A stretch of DNA of 56,813 nucleotides, taken from positions 589,244-646,056 of the forward strand of contig CAJNDS010002131.1 of NCBI GenBank assembly GCA_905221605.1, in the 5' to 3' direction. Within the stretch, counting starts at the first letter, position 1. Every line of letters begins with the position of its first letter. This DNA comes from Symbiodinium natans (Eukaryota; Sar; Dinophyceae; Suessiales; Symbiodiniaceae). The notes under the pieces were generated by a model that worked only from the letters and a program-made list of their open reading frames with translations, made no database searches and was not told the origin of the DNA. This document shows, piece after piece, positions 38,405 to 46,755 of the stretch. The position numbers and the translations under genes are program-made.

Positions 38405-38576
38405 GTCGGGTTGCTTAGGATTGGGCTAGGATTTGGGGTTTAGTTTAGGGTTTCAGGGTTCAGGATTTGGGGTTTAGGTTCAGGGTCTCGGGGCATAGGC
38501 TACTAGACCCGAAACCCGAGCCCCGAGTCTTAGGCCAGAAGCTCCAGGGTTTAGGGTTTAGGGTTTGTGTTCAGAG

Positions 38577-38660
38577 GTGTGCGCTGTCTTTCTGGGCCTG
38601 AGACAGCCCACCAGGGCCATCAAGAGTTCCCGCCCCCAAGCCCTGACCTTGAACCCTTAG
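38577..38660 (+). CDS. exon candidate
   Basis: After TTCAGAG|: VCAVFLGLRQPTRAIKSSRP then QALTLNP, TAG 38658. TTTAGGG upstream. Confidence 0.5.
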   Translation: MCAVFLGLRQPTRAIKSSRPQALTLNP

Positions 38661-38874
38661 TTTAGGGTTCGGGTTATACCCGAAAACCTAAATCCCAAAC
38701 GCACGACACAAACAAAATGCCTCTACCCGCCCCAAGGCTCACGCTAAAGGGGATTGCTGCTTCATGATTGCAGGGTGTATGGTTTTCTGGGATGGTGATG
38801 CACCAGTAGCCACTAAACCCGAAACCCTGGGTTTAGGGTTTCGGGTTTCGGGTTTAGGGAGTAAACCCTGTATT

Positions 38875-38980
38875 GCTTGCTCCCCCTCATACTAACAGTC
38901 CTTAATAGGGATTATAATTGGGCGGGGGGGGACTATAATCCTTATTGAGGACTTTTAGTACATATGGGGGAACATCCAAG
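38875..38980. mobile_element. MITE-like element, family B
   Basis: Ends GCTCCCCCTCATACTAACAG / ..ATGGGGGAACATCC; arms AGTCCTTAATAGGGATTATA and ATAATCCTTATTGAGGACTT are nearly perfect inverses around a G-run. Confidence 0.85.
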
Positions 38981-38999
38981 TTTAGGGTTCAGGGTTTAG

Positions 39000-39102
39000 G
39001 GTTCGGGTGTACGCCCTGTATGGCGGGGAGGAGCAGTGGAAGCTGCTGCTCGATCAGGGGGCCTCGCCCGACAAGGCTGTGCCAGCCCCCACAGCACTTA
39101 GA
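39000..39102 (+). CDS. exon candidate, ankyrin-repeat-like
   Basis: After TTTAG|: VRVYALYGGEEQWKLLLDQG then ASPDKAVPAPTALR, ending |GTTGGG. The A-L-Y-G-G-x(5)-L-L-L-x-x-G-A-S-P-D pattern matches the second helix and turn of an ankyrin repeat (ALHxAAxxGxxxxVxxLLxxGAxPD). Family call is tentative because one repeat only is visible. Confidence 0.65.
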
Positions 39103-39184
39103 GTTGGGGGTTTAGGGTTTCGGGTTTTAGGGTTTATTGCAATGTGTGGCAACTAAACTAAACCCAATCCCCCAACCCGACAAA

Positions 39185-39369
39185 CCTGAAGCCGCTAGCT
39201 GCCTTACTCTAGCGGCCTCAATAACTAGATTTTTTTTTTTTTTTTTGGGGGGGGGGGGTGTTATGATAGTATCCTTTTATAATTGTATACTTATTTAGGG
39301 GATAAGGGAATACTACTAGTGCTTATTTCCGACCCCTAGATTGCTCACATCATGGGATGTTGCCTTGGA
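39185..39369. other. poly-T / poly-G and AT-rich segment
   Basis: T17 then G12 at 39231-39259, followed by a segment (gggaatactactagtgcttatttccgaccccta) that recurs in diverged form at 56040-56070. Probably MITE debris. Confidence 0.5.
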
Positions 39370-39518
39370 CCCCTAAGGGCAGTTATATGGGCCCTTAATA
39401 TGGTCCCTTACCTCCTTGACAGGGTTCTGAAGCACGGGCCCTTAATTTGTATAGGAGGGGTCCCCTTTTTTCAGGGCCAATATGAAGGGACCATGTAACT
39501 GCCCTAAGACCCCTAAGG
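39370..39518. mobile_element. MITE-like element, family C
   Basis: About 150 bp. Ends CCCTAAGGGCAGTTATATGG / CCATGTAACTGCCCTAAGAC, internal TTAATATGGTCCC / GGGACCAT. Confidence 0.8.
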
Positions 39519-39817
39519 TTGTACCCTTGGTGTTTGGGGACCCTGTTTACAGATCCTCGGAGGGAAATATGGGCCATATTTTGGAGTTTTTCAGGGAAAC
39601 CATAAGGGGTACAACCTCAGGGGTACGAGCCTCAATCCCTTCATCATAACACCACATATGGGAGGTTTTGTAAATCATGTGTTGGGGTTCTTATTCTGCT
39701 ATGGCGCCTTGCATGTAGGGTACCCAAAAGGGGCCATAACTTACCGTGAACCCTCATCTCGAGTTTTAGGGATGTACGCGTTTGGGCCAAGCTCCGGGCT
39801 GGAAGTTTAGGTGTTCG

Positions 39818-40430
39818 CCGTAAACCCTAAACCCTAAATTTAAACCCTAAACCCTAAACCCTAAACTTTAAACCCTAAACCCTAAACCTTTAACCTTTAA
39901 ACCCTAAACCCTAAACCCTAGACCCTAAACCCTTAAACCCTTAAACCCTTAAACCCTTAAACCCTTAAACCCTTAAACCCTTAAACCCTTAAACCCTTAA
40001 ACCCTTAAACCCTTAAACCCTTAAACCCTTAAACCCTTAAACCCTTAAACCCTTAAACCCTTAAACCCTTAAACCCTTAAACCCTTAAACCCTTAAACCC
40101 TTAAACCCTTAAACCCTTAAACCCTTAAACCCTTAAACCCTTAAACCCTTAAACCCTTAAACCCTTAAACCCTTAAACCTTTAAACCTTTAAACCTTTAA
40201 ACCTTTAACTCTTTAAAAACCTTTTAGCTCTTTAACAACCTTTAAACTTTAAACCTTTAAACCTTCAAAAACCTTTAAAAGCCTTTAAATTAAAAACCTT
40301 TAAAAACCTTTACACCTTTAAACATTCAACCTTTAAACCTTTAAACCCTTAAACCCGTAAGCCCTAAACCCTGAACCCCAAACCCTAAACCCTAGCCCTA
40401 AACCCTAAACCCTAAACCTTCAACCCCAAA
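39818..40430 (-). repeat. CCCTAAA and CCCTTAAA arrays
   Basis: About 31 perfect CCCTTAAA octamers (39930-40178) inside CCCTAAA-type sequence; right part decays to AACCTTTAA units. Confidence 0.97.
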
Positions 40431-40440
40431 AACGGTGCAG

Positions 40441-40511
40441 GGCTTTGGGCCCAGGGTTTTTCAAAAGCTCTTCGTTTCACCCAGCTGCGGGGTGGCGTTG
40501 ATTCCAAGCAG
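40441..40511 (+). CDS. micro-exon candidate (strong)
   Basis: Seventy-one bp between ACGGTGCAG| and |GTCGTTTAG: GFGPRVFQKLFVSPSCGVAL then IPS. CCCTAAA upstream, TTTAGGG 6 bp downstream. Confidence 0.65.
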
Positions 40512-40516
40512 GTCGT

Positions 40517-40580
40517 TTAGGGTTTCGGGTTTAGGGTTTAGGGTTTAGGGTCTCGGGTTTAGGGTTTAGGGTTTAGGGTG
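40517..40580 (+). repeat. TTTAGGG array
   Basis: Nine units, some TTTCGGG. Confidence 0.95.
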
Positions 40581-40621
40581 ATTGTATATACCATCGGGTA
40601 ACCCTTACCTAGCTGTGGCAG

Positions 40622-40692
40622 GTCGCCGCGGCCTGTGCTTCGGTCTTGACGACTTTCGGCGCTCACCACAAGGCCATTGGTCTCTGGCTCAG
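40622..40692 (+). CDS. micro-exon candidate (strong)
   Basis: Seventy-one bp between GCTGTGGCAG| and |GGTTCAG: VAAACASVLTTFGAHHKAIG then LWL. TTTAGGG both sides. Same length as the preceding island but phases do not join directly. Confidence 0.6.
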
Positions 40693-40821
40693 GGTTCAGA
40701 GTTTAGGGTTTAGGGTTTAGGGTTTAGGGCTAGGGTTTAGGGTTTGAACCCTAGACCCCGAAACCGTAAACCGTAAACCCGAAACCCCTAAATCCTCAGC
40801 CCCTTACCCTAAAACCCTGAG

Positions 40822-40881
40822 CTCCTCGAGAAGCCAAGAGCCCCAACGCGTGGAGGAGTCTGGGGGCCTAAGTCACTTTGG
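40822..40881 (+). CDS. micro-exon ending at telomeric donor
   Basis: Exactly 20 codons, LLEKPRAPTRGGVWGPKSLW, between CCCTGAG| and |GTTTAGGG. CCCTAAA-type upstream. Confidence 0.55.
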
Positions 40882-40985
40882 GTTTAGGGTTTAGGGTTTA
40901 GGGTTTACGGTTTAGGGTTTAGGGTTTAGGGTTTAGAGGCTAAGGATTTTAGGGTTTGGGGTCTTTGTAAACTGTACAGTTTCAG

Positions 40986-41051
40986 CACAAGCTCACCAAA
41001 TTACCCACCCTCATGAAATGGGCACCAGAATGCACGCTGAACTCTCCCACC
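40986..41051 (+). CDS. micro-exon candidate
   Basis: After CAGTTTCAG|: HKLTKLPTLMKWAPECTLNS then PTL, running into a CCCTAAA array. Confidence 0.55.
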
Positions 41052-41105
41052 CTACACCCTAAACCCTACACCCTACACCCTAAGCCCTAAGCCCTAAGCC
41101 CTACC
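41041..41105 (-). repeat. CCCTACA / CCCTAAG array
   Basis: About nine variant heptamers. Confidence 0.85.
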
Positions 41106-41319
41106 CGCACGACTGTGAGGGCACCCGGAAACCCCTTGTAGGGGATATCTCAAGGGGGTTTCGAGTTTAGGGGTTGAGGGTTTAGGGTTTAGGGGTTAGG
41201 GTAATGCCCTTGTAGTCCCCTTAGCCTGCCCGCAAAGCCCCACAGCTTACACAACAAAACCCCCCTGGGCAACACATCCCCCAGCCGAGCACCATGTTGG
41301 TATGTGTCTTTTTCAACTG

Positions 41320-41515
41320 TGTCTAGCAGTTTGTCCATGACTAAGTTCTAGAAGCCTGCAACCAAGCGTTACATAAGCCCAAAACCCTATTGTGGGACAA
41401 GCTCTAAGCCTACTTAGAGGATCAAGGGGACATAGGCACGGGGTTATGAGTAATGTAACTAAGCCCAACCTACTTAGTAAGTGCCCCGACCCTCCAAGTA
41501 GGACGAAAGGTATGC
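41320..41515. mobile_element. possible diverged family A relative
   Basis: Contains taagcctacttaga / cctacttagtaagt and gaccctccaagtagg at the right end, as in family A; left end not clear. Confidence 0.4.
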
Positions 41516-41522
41516 CCAGCCG

Positions 41523-41675
41523 CAATGGGTAGTGACATGGGCCCGTAATATGGTCCCTAACCTCCTTAAAGGGTTCTTGGGCCCTTAATTTGTAGAGGGT
41601 ATATAAGGGGCATATCAGGGGTACCCCCTTAAGGGTCCATACTAAGGGACCATGTAACTACCCGAAGACCCCTAC
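41523..41675. mobile_element. MITE-like element, family C
   Basis: Ends GGGTAGTGACATGGGCCC / GGGACCATGTAACTACCC; internal aatatggtccctaacctcct and ggggcatatcagggg. Confidence 0.8.
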
Positions 41676-41679
41676 AAAG

Positions 41680-41780
41680 AATGATAAACCCTAAAGCCTA
41701 AAGCCTAAAGCCTAAACCCTAAACCCTAAACCCTAAACCCTAAACCCCCAACCCCAAGCCCTAAACCCTAAACCCTAAGA
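41680..41780 (-). repeat. CCTAAAG and CCCTAAA array
   Basis: About 13 units. Confidence 0.93.
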
Positions 41781-41783
41781 CAG

Positions 41784-41860
41784 CCAGCCCGACCCTGGGA
41801 GGCGGTGGCCGAGCCCGAGAATTGCGACGAGCTCTGGTATGCGGACCCGGATGCCGACAG
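41784..41860 (+). CDS. micro-exon candidate (strong)
   Basis: Seventy-seven bp between CTAAGACAG| and GC donor ACAG|GCGAGG: PARPWEAVAEPENCDELWYA then DPDAD. Acidic. CCCTAAA both sides. PWEA recurs in the exon at 53203. Confidence 0.65.
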
Positions 41861-41872
41861 GCGAGGCTCTCC

Positions 41873-42010
41873 CAAACCCTAAACCCTAAACCCTAAACCC
41901 TAAACCCCAAACCCTAAACCCTAAACCCTAAACCCTAAACCCTAAACCCTAAACCCTAAACCCTAAACCCCAAACCCTAAACCCTAAACCCTAACCCTAC
42001 ACCCTAGACC
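41873..42010 (-). repeat. CCCTAAA array
   Basis: About 19 units. Confidence 0.97.
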
Positions 42011-42062
42011 CTGTAAGAACATCCCTAGACCCCAAACCCTAAAACTGAAACACCTCTCCCAG

Positions 42063-42125
42063 ATCCACCCGAACCCAGGGCTTGGACGTGGACGAGTCGT
42101 AAAAACAATCCTTGGTTCTTGCAGG
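42063..42125 (+). CDS. micro-exon candidate (strong)
   Basis: Twenty-one codons between CCTCTCCCAG| and |GTAGGG: IHPNPGLGRGRVVKTILGSC, R. CCCTAAA upstream, TTTAGGG-like downstream. Confidence 0.65.
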
Positions 42126-42242
42126 GTAGGGCTTGGCGTTTGGTGTTTAAGGTGTAGGGTTCAGGGTTTAGGGTTTAGGGTTTCGGGTTTAAAGAATGTT
42201 CCTTAGTTTGAGGGCATTTTGGTTAGCATCAAAGGGCCCCAG

Positions 42243-42298
42243 GGTGAAGGCTCTTTTGTTGGGGATCCTGGCAAATGAGGACTTCCCAACGGCCGCCC
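42243..42298 (+). CDS. micro-exon candidate
   Basis: After GGCCCCAG|: VKALLLGILANEDFPTAAL, then CCCTAAA-type sequence; donor unclear. Confidence 0.55.
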
Positions 42299-42490
42299 TA
42301 AAACCACAAACCCGAAAAACCTAAACTGCAACGCTCTAAAGCCCTAGCCTAAAAGCCCCATCAGACCCTACAAACCTATACCCTCAAGCCCTTAAGCCAA
42401 CACGCCCAAGAGCTCCAGACACCTCCCCCTCCCCCCAAACAGTATAGCCCTGAACCCTAAACCCTAAAACCCTAAACCCTAAACCCTAAA
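42299..42490 (-). other. degenerate CCCTAAA-like stretch
   Basis: C/A-rich sequence with scattered heptamers, perfect units at 42450-42490. No gene. Confidence 0.7.
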
Positions 42491-42502
42491 CTCGAAGCCA
42501 AG

Positions 42503-42584
42503 GTGGGCCCAGCTGGCAGAGACCGGAGCTCAGCCCCCGCCGGATGTGTCGAAGGGCAACCTGCTGGGGAGCCCAGGAAGGAAG
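42503..42584 (+). CDS. micro-exon candidate (strong)
   Basis: Eighty-two bp between AGCCAAG| and |GTTCGATC: WAQLAETGAQPPPDVSKGNL then LGSPGRK. CCCTAAA upstream, TTTAGGG downstream. Confidence 0.65.
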
Positions 42585-42604
42585 GTTCGATCTTTTCGGG
42601 TCTG

Positions 42605-42870
42605 GGGTTTAGGGTTTAGGGTCTAGGGTTTAGGGTAAAAGGCTTGGGGGTTTAGGGTGTAGGGTTGAGGGTTTAGGGTTTAGGGTTTAGTTACTTCGAC
42701 ACACCCCAAACCCCAAGCCCTCAAATCCGCTTCAGGGCTTGAGGGTTTATAGGGTTTATAGGGTTTACAGGGTTTACAGGGTTTCTAGGGTTTCTAGGGT
42801 TTATAGGGTTTATAGGGTTTATAGGGTTTGCAGGGTTTATGGGTTTATGGGTTTAGGGTGCAGGGTTTAT
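42605..42870 (+). repeat. TTTAGGG array, then GGGTTTATA repeat
   Basis: TTTAGGG to 42695; after 50 bp a 9-bp unit (GGGTTTATA, GGGTTTACA) repeats about ten times (42740-42835). Being 9 bp it keeps a frame and gives an artefactual YRVYRV ORF. Confidence 0.9.
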
Positions 42871-43126
42871 GGGTGTTTTTGTGGCTATTTGCTTGTTCCG
42901 TGTTGCCCTTATACGGGGGTTGGTCCAAACAAGGAGCCCTTGGTGCTTTTCTTTTGGCACCTAGAACTAGGACCTGGACTTAATGATCCAAAATTTGTGC
43001 GCGACTGTGTTTTTTTCGGGTTTTTATAGCTTTCAGGGTGCAGAGTCTTCAGGGCTCTAGGGTTCCGGGGTTTGGGTTGTTTAGGTTTTTTTGTCTGAAG
43101 GCTGGGACGCATCTGCAATAGGATTT

Positions 43127-43300
43127 GGGGTGTTCGGACAGTTTCCACCCGAGCTGCATGCCCTTTCTTGCTTACGAGGCAAACCCCGCATAGGTTCATG
43201 GGATGGTGGCCAAAGTCAAGCCGCCTACCACGGGAGCGCAGGAAAATTTGCTTGTGAGGCCATCTGTGCCAAGTGCTTAGCCACCACCCAGGAGATGTGA
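43127..43300 (+). CDS. exon candidate, possibly terminal
   Basis: Frame GVFGQFPPELHALSCLRGKP, IGSWDGGQSQAAYHGSAGKF, ACEAICAKCLATTQEM to TGA 43298; open upstream to 43091. The C-x(3)-C-x2-C spacing near the end is notable but no domain recognised. A second frame after GGACAG| is also long. Confidence 0.5.
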   Translation, partial: GVFGQFPPELHALSCLRGKPRIGSWDGGQSQAAYHGSAGKFACEAICAKCLATTQEM

Positions 43301-43520
43301 TGGGGCCGCAACTGCTAAACCCTAAATCCCTAGACCCTCATCCCTACCTCCTTTCAATCCTAATCCCTGGCTTCCTAAATCCCTAAACCCTGGTCCCTGC
43401 ATCCCTTAACCTTAAACCTCGTCCCTATGCCCCCAAAATCCTTAAACCCCTCATCCCAAACCTAAAACCCCATCCTTCCCAAGCGCTTCCAGGAAAGCCT
43501 AAGCCCGAAAGCTCTTAAAC

Positions 43521-43735
43521 CTTGGGATGTTCCCCCCTTAAACTGGCAGTTCTTAACTGGGATTATACTAGCGGGGGGAGGGTACCAGAATCCCTATTAA
43601 GGACTGTGAAGGGGTTTTTAATTTTTGGGCACTGTAATTCCGAAGAAGCAGCTAAACTTATAATTGTTGCCCAGGGTTCCAAGCTGAGTATAGAATTAGG
43701 GACTGTTAGTCTAGGGTAGAAGGGGGAACATCCCT
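43521..43735. mobile_element. MITE-like element, family B (long copy)
   Basis: Ends CTTGGGATGTTCCCCCCTTA / GAAGGGGGAACATCCC with family B arms, but 215 bp long because of an internal insertion (about 43610-43690). Confidence 0.8.
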
Positions 43736-43850
43736 TTGTGGTGTTTTACTGTAGCTTTAGATCCTGAGCCTTTTTGGGGTTATTGGGTTTCTGAACAAGG
43801 CAGCTAACAATATTTTATAACTACCCTCCCAAGTGCAGCCAAGATCCCAA
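43736..43850. repeat. dispersed repeat F, copy 1
   Basis: About 110 bp matching 52622-52725 (tttgtggtg..ttagatcct.agcctttttgg ... ctaccctcc.aagtgcagccaag) at roughly 80% by eye. Immediately follows a family B element. Confidence 0.8.
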
Positions 43851-43879
43851 CTGAAACCCCACAACCCGACCTCCAGGGT

Positions 43880-44030
43880 CCCCAAACCCTAAACCCTAAA
43901 CACTATATAAACCCTAAACCCTAAACCCCAAACCCTAAACCCTAAACCCCAAATCCTAAACCCCTAAACCCCTAAACCCTAAACCCTACAGCCCAAACCT
44001 TAAACCCTAAACAACCCTAAACCCTCGATG
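43880..44030 (-). repeat. CCCTAAA array
   Basis: About 18 units, mixed. Confidence 0.93.
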
Positions 44031-44046
44031 AGAGAGGCGCCTCCAG

Positions 44047-44098
44047 GGCAGCTTTTCTGGCAAGGCCACCACGCACAGCCACCAGTCCGTGCTCCCAG
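44047..44098 (+). CDS. micro-exon candidate
   Basis: After GCCTCCAG|: GSFSGKATTHSHQSVLP, then a GGGGGTGGGG run. Alternative frame from ATG 44028 (MREAPPGQLFWQGHHAQPPV) also open. Confidence 0.45.
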
Positions 44099-44129
44099 GG
44101 GGTGGGGGGGGGGGGGAGGGGCTCTTTTA

Positions 44130-44408
44130 AGGGGGTTTAATGGCGGGAATTGGCGTTTTAGGGGTTTTAGGCGTTTTAGGGATTTTAGGGGTTTTAGGGG
44201 TTTTAGGGGTTTTAGGGGTTTTAGGGGTTTTAGGGGTTTTGGGGTTTTAGGGTTTTTTGGGGGGTTTTAGGGGTTTTAGGGCTTTAATTAGGGGTATGAG
44301 GGTTTTAGGGTCTTTTTAGGGCTTGAGGGTTTTAGGGGTTTTAGGGTTTTAGGGTTTTAGGGGTTTTAGGGTTTGAGGGTTTTAGGGTTTTAGTGCTTTA
44401 GGGTTTTA
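44130..44408 (+). repeat. GGGGTTTTA minisatellite
   Basis: About 25 units of GGGGTTTTA / GGGTTTTA, a TTTAGGG derivative. Confidence 0.95.
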
Positions 44409-44409
44409 G

Positions 44410-44550
44410 GCTGGGAAGGACACAGTCACGGCCATCGAGGCGCCTCCCAAGAATCCCAACGTGGAACTGCTGGCTGGGTTCGAAGCAGCCTTGCAGACGG
44501 TCATGGGGCACACTGTTTTCCAGAACGTGGTCAGCCAGAAGCCTCTGGGT
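44410..44550 (+). CDS. exon candidate (strong), 47 codons
   Basis: After TTTTAG|: AGKDTVTAIEAPPKNPNVEL, LAGFEAALQTVMGHTVFQNV, VSQKPLG, ending |GTGGGTGA. One of the clearest coding islands: long, one frame, GC-rich third positions. The next exon follows across a 61-bp GT...AG intron with matching phase 0. Not recognised. Confidence 0.72.
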
Positions 44551-44611
44551 GTGGGTGACGCTGGCCAAGGGTTCCAGGCCAGACCCTCATGTCCTCATGC
44601 CTTGCTTGCAG
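44551..44611 (+). other. short intron candidate, 61 bp, without telomeric repeats
   Basis: GTGGGTGACG ... CCTTGCTTGCAG, joins two in-phase exon islands. Contains no TTTAGGG units, unlike the other putative introns. Confidence 0.55.
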
Positions 44612-44701
44612 GGCCGTAAGCTTGGGTGGAGTCTGGACGTACTGCTTGCCACACTGTTCCGTCCGTACAAGGGGGGCCTGGCCCCCCTGTACGGGCTGAT
44701 T
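44612..44701 (+). CDS. exon candidate (strong), 30 codons
   Basis: After CTTGCTTGCAG|: GRKLGWSLDVLLATLFRPYK then GGLAPLYGLI, ending at a GC donor (ATT|GCTTTTAGGG). In phase with the exon at 44410. Confidence 0.68.
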
Positions 44702-44829
44702 GCTTTTAGGGTTTAGGGTTTTCGGGTTTAAAGTTTAGCTTTTTTTAGGGTTTTCGGTGTTTGGGGGTGTGGGGCTTCGGGATTATGGGTTTTTTGGGGT
44801 AGTTTGGGGTTTGGGGCTTGGTGTTCAGA

Positions 44830-44960
44830 TGCCCGATCAAGAACATAAAGCCTGAAGTGGGGACATTGGGGGAAGGGAGCAGCTGTTGGAATAGGATTGA
44901 GGAGTTGGGGGGAGGGCGACGGCGAAGCAGAATGGTTGGGAGCAACAACTTGTCATAGCC
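44830..44960 (+). CDS. possible exon, strand uncertain
   Basis: + frame RCPIKNIKPEVGTLGEGSSC then WNRIEELGGGRRRSRMVG to TAG; the minus strand is also open (LLPTILLRRRPPPNSSILFQ). Confidence 0.35.
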
Positions 44961-44989
44961 GAGTATTGCAGTTTTTGCTCCGCCCTAGA

Positions 44990-45352
44990 CCCTAAACCCT
45001 AAGCCCAAAACCCAAAACCCTAAATCCTCAACCCTAAACCCTAAACCTAAACCCTAAATCCTAAACCTAAACCCTAAATCCTAAACCCTCAACCCTAAAC
45101 CCACAACCCTAAACCCTAAACCCTAAACCCTAAGCCCTAAACCCCCTGAACCCTAAACCCTCAACCCTAAACCCGAACCCTAAACCCTTAACCCTAAACC
45201 CTAAGTAAACCCTAAACCCGAAACAAACCCTAAACCCTAAACCCTAAACCCTAAACCCTAAACCCTAAACCCTAAACCCTAAACCCTAAACCCTAAACCC
45301 TAAACCCTAACACCTAAAACCTAAAACCTAAACCCTAAACCCTAAACCCTAC
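44990..45352 (-). repeat. CCCTAAA array
   Basis: About 50 units; left half irregular, right half near perfect. Confidence 0.97.
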
Positions 45353-45407
45353 CACTTGAACTTCCCACTTCCCCGCTTCCCCCCCCCTTCCCCCCCGAGC
45401 CAGCCAG

Positions 45408-45466
45408 GATGGACGTGAACGTCGGCGTGGACTTCGAAATGCCCTCGAAGGCACTTCAGTGGGATA
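45408..45466 (+). CDS. micro-exon candidate (strong)
   Basis: After a C/T-rich tract and GCCAGCCAG|: MDVNVGVDFEMPSKALQWD, ending |GTTCATG. CCCTAAA upstream, TTTAGGG-like downstream. Confidence 0.65.
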
Positions 45467-45554
45467 GTTCATGGTTTAAGGTTTTGGGTTTAGGGTTTTG
45501 GGTTAGGGTTTAGGGTCAGGATTTATGGTTTCAGGATTTTAGGGTTCATAGCTG

Positions 45555-45630
45555 GTCCCCCCGAAGTCCTGAGTATGGTGCGAGCATGAGGGTTTCCAAC
45601 TCGAGGGCCCATGCTAAGGGCCTCTCTGGT
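45555..45630 (+). CDS. weak exon candidate
   Basis: Frame SPRSPEYGASMRVSNSRAHA then KGLSGS; no clear splice sites. Confidence 0.3.
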
Positions 45631-45631
45631 A

Positions 45632-45855
45632 GCCCTAAACCCTAAACCCTAAACCCCAAACCCCAAACCCCAAACCCCAAACCCCAAACCCCAAACCCCC
45701 AAACCCCAAGCCCCAAACCCCAAACCCCAAAACCCAAACCCCAAAGCCCAAACCCCAAACCCCAAACCCCAAACCCCAAACCCCAAACCCCAAACCCCAA
45801 ACCCCAAACCCCAAACCCAAACCCAAACCCTGAACCCCAAACCCTAAAACCTAAG
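45632..45855 (-). repeat. CCCCAAA array
   Basis: About 28 CCCCAAA heptamers, a homogenised variant; GLGFGVWGLGF ORFs across it are artefacts. Confidence 0.95.
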
Positions 45856-45861
45856 AACCAG

Positions 45862-45924
45862 TGGCCTGTTACCAGCACCTCGTCCAGGTGGCTGCGAAGA
45901 CCATGAAGCAGTTGTCGGACTCTG
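45862..45924 (+). CDS. micro-exon candidate (strong)
   Basis: Sixty-three bp between AAGAACCAG| and |GTGGGC: ACYQHLVQVAAKTMKQLSDS. The frame stays open downstream to 46015 as well. Confidence 0.68.
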
Positions 45925-46189
45925 GTGGGCGGCCTACTTCCCTGAGCGCCGTAGAAGGGAAGTGTTCACTTTGGGCTAGCAACCCTATACAGCCCCATAA
46001 ACCCTGTAGAATCGCATAATCCCTCTAAACCCTTTAAACCCTAAACACACCTCTAAACCCTATAAGCCCTAAAGACACAAAAAACCCCAAAGCCCTGAAC
46101 CTGCCTTCGCCTTTCTTGTCAGCCTAAACTGTGTCTAGGGTCGAGGGTTTCCCATGACCCAAACAGGTCTAGGCTAGAGTATTCAGGGT

Positions 46190-46370
46190 TCAGGGTTTGG
46201 GGTTTAGGGTTTAGGGCTTAGGTTTCTAGGGTCTAGGCTTTAGGGTTTAGGGTGCAGGGTTTCGGGTTTAGGGTTTAGGGCTTGGGTTCTAGGGTCTAGG
46301 CTTTAGGGTTTAGGGTGTAGGGTTTAGGGTTTAGGGCTTAGGGTTTAGGGTTTAGGGCATCTAGTTGAAC
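46190..46370 (+). repeat. TTTAGGG variant array with duplication
   Basis: The block gggtctaggctttagggtttagggtg occurs at 46228 and 46293, a tandem duplication of about 65 bp. Confidence 0.85.
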
Positions 46371-46412
46371 CCTAAACCCCAAACCCCACACCCCACTCGC
46401 CCCTCCGCGCGC

Positions 46413-46475
46413 GAAGGCATAACTCTCCCTGAGGAAGCCACAGAGGCTGGGAAGCTGCGAGATTTATGGATGTGA
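46413..46475 (+). CDS. micro-exon candidate
   Basis: After CGCGCGAAG| (46416): ITLPEEATEAGKLRDLWM, TGA 46473. CCCTAAA on both sides. Confidence 0.55.
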   Translation, partial: EGITLPEEATEAGKLRDLWM

Positions 46476-46489
46476 CTTTGGGTCAGATC

Positions 46490-46587
46490 TCTAGCCCTAA
46501 ACCCTAACCCTAAACCCTAAACCCTAAACCCTAAACCCTAAACCCTAAACCCTAAACCCTAAACCCTAAACCCTAAACCCTAAACCT
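46490..46587 (-). repeat. CCCTAAA array
   Basis: About 13 units. Confidence 0.95.
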
Positions 46588-46614
46588 CTCCTACCATATA
46601 ATTATAAACCTTAA

Positions 46615-46702
46615 TGGTATTCGTGGGCAAGGCCCAAATATTCGTGGGCAAGGCCCAAAAATTCGCGGGCAAGGCCCAAAAATTCGTGGGCAAGGCCCAA
46701 AA
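46615..46702 (+). repeat. 21-bp tandem repeat
   Basis: Four copies of ATTCGTGGGCAAGGCCCAAA with 1-2 differences; each unit contains the palindrome GGGC-AAG-GCCC. Confidence 0.95.
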
Positions 46703-46755
46703 TCCGGCCTAAACCGTTGCTAAACCCTTGAGACCCTAAACACTTGAGACCCTAA

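Noticed and set aside
42739-43029. YRVYRVYRV ORF of 96 codons
   Set aside because: 9-bp GGGTTTATA repeat keeps the frame; no real domain.
45635-45878. GLGFGVWGLGF ORFs
   Set aside because: Translation of the CCCCAAA array.
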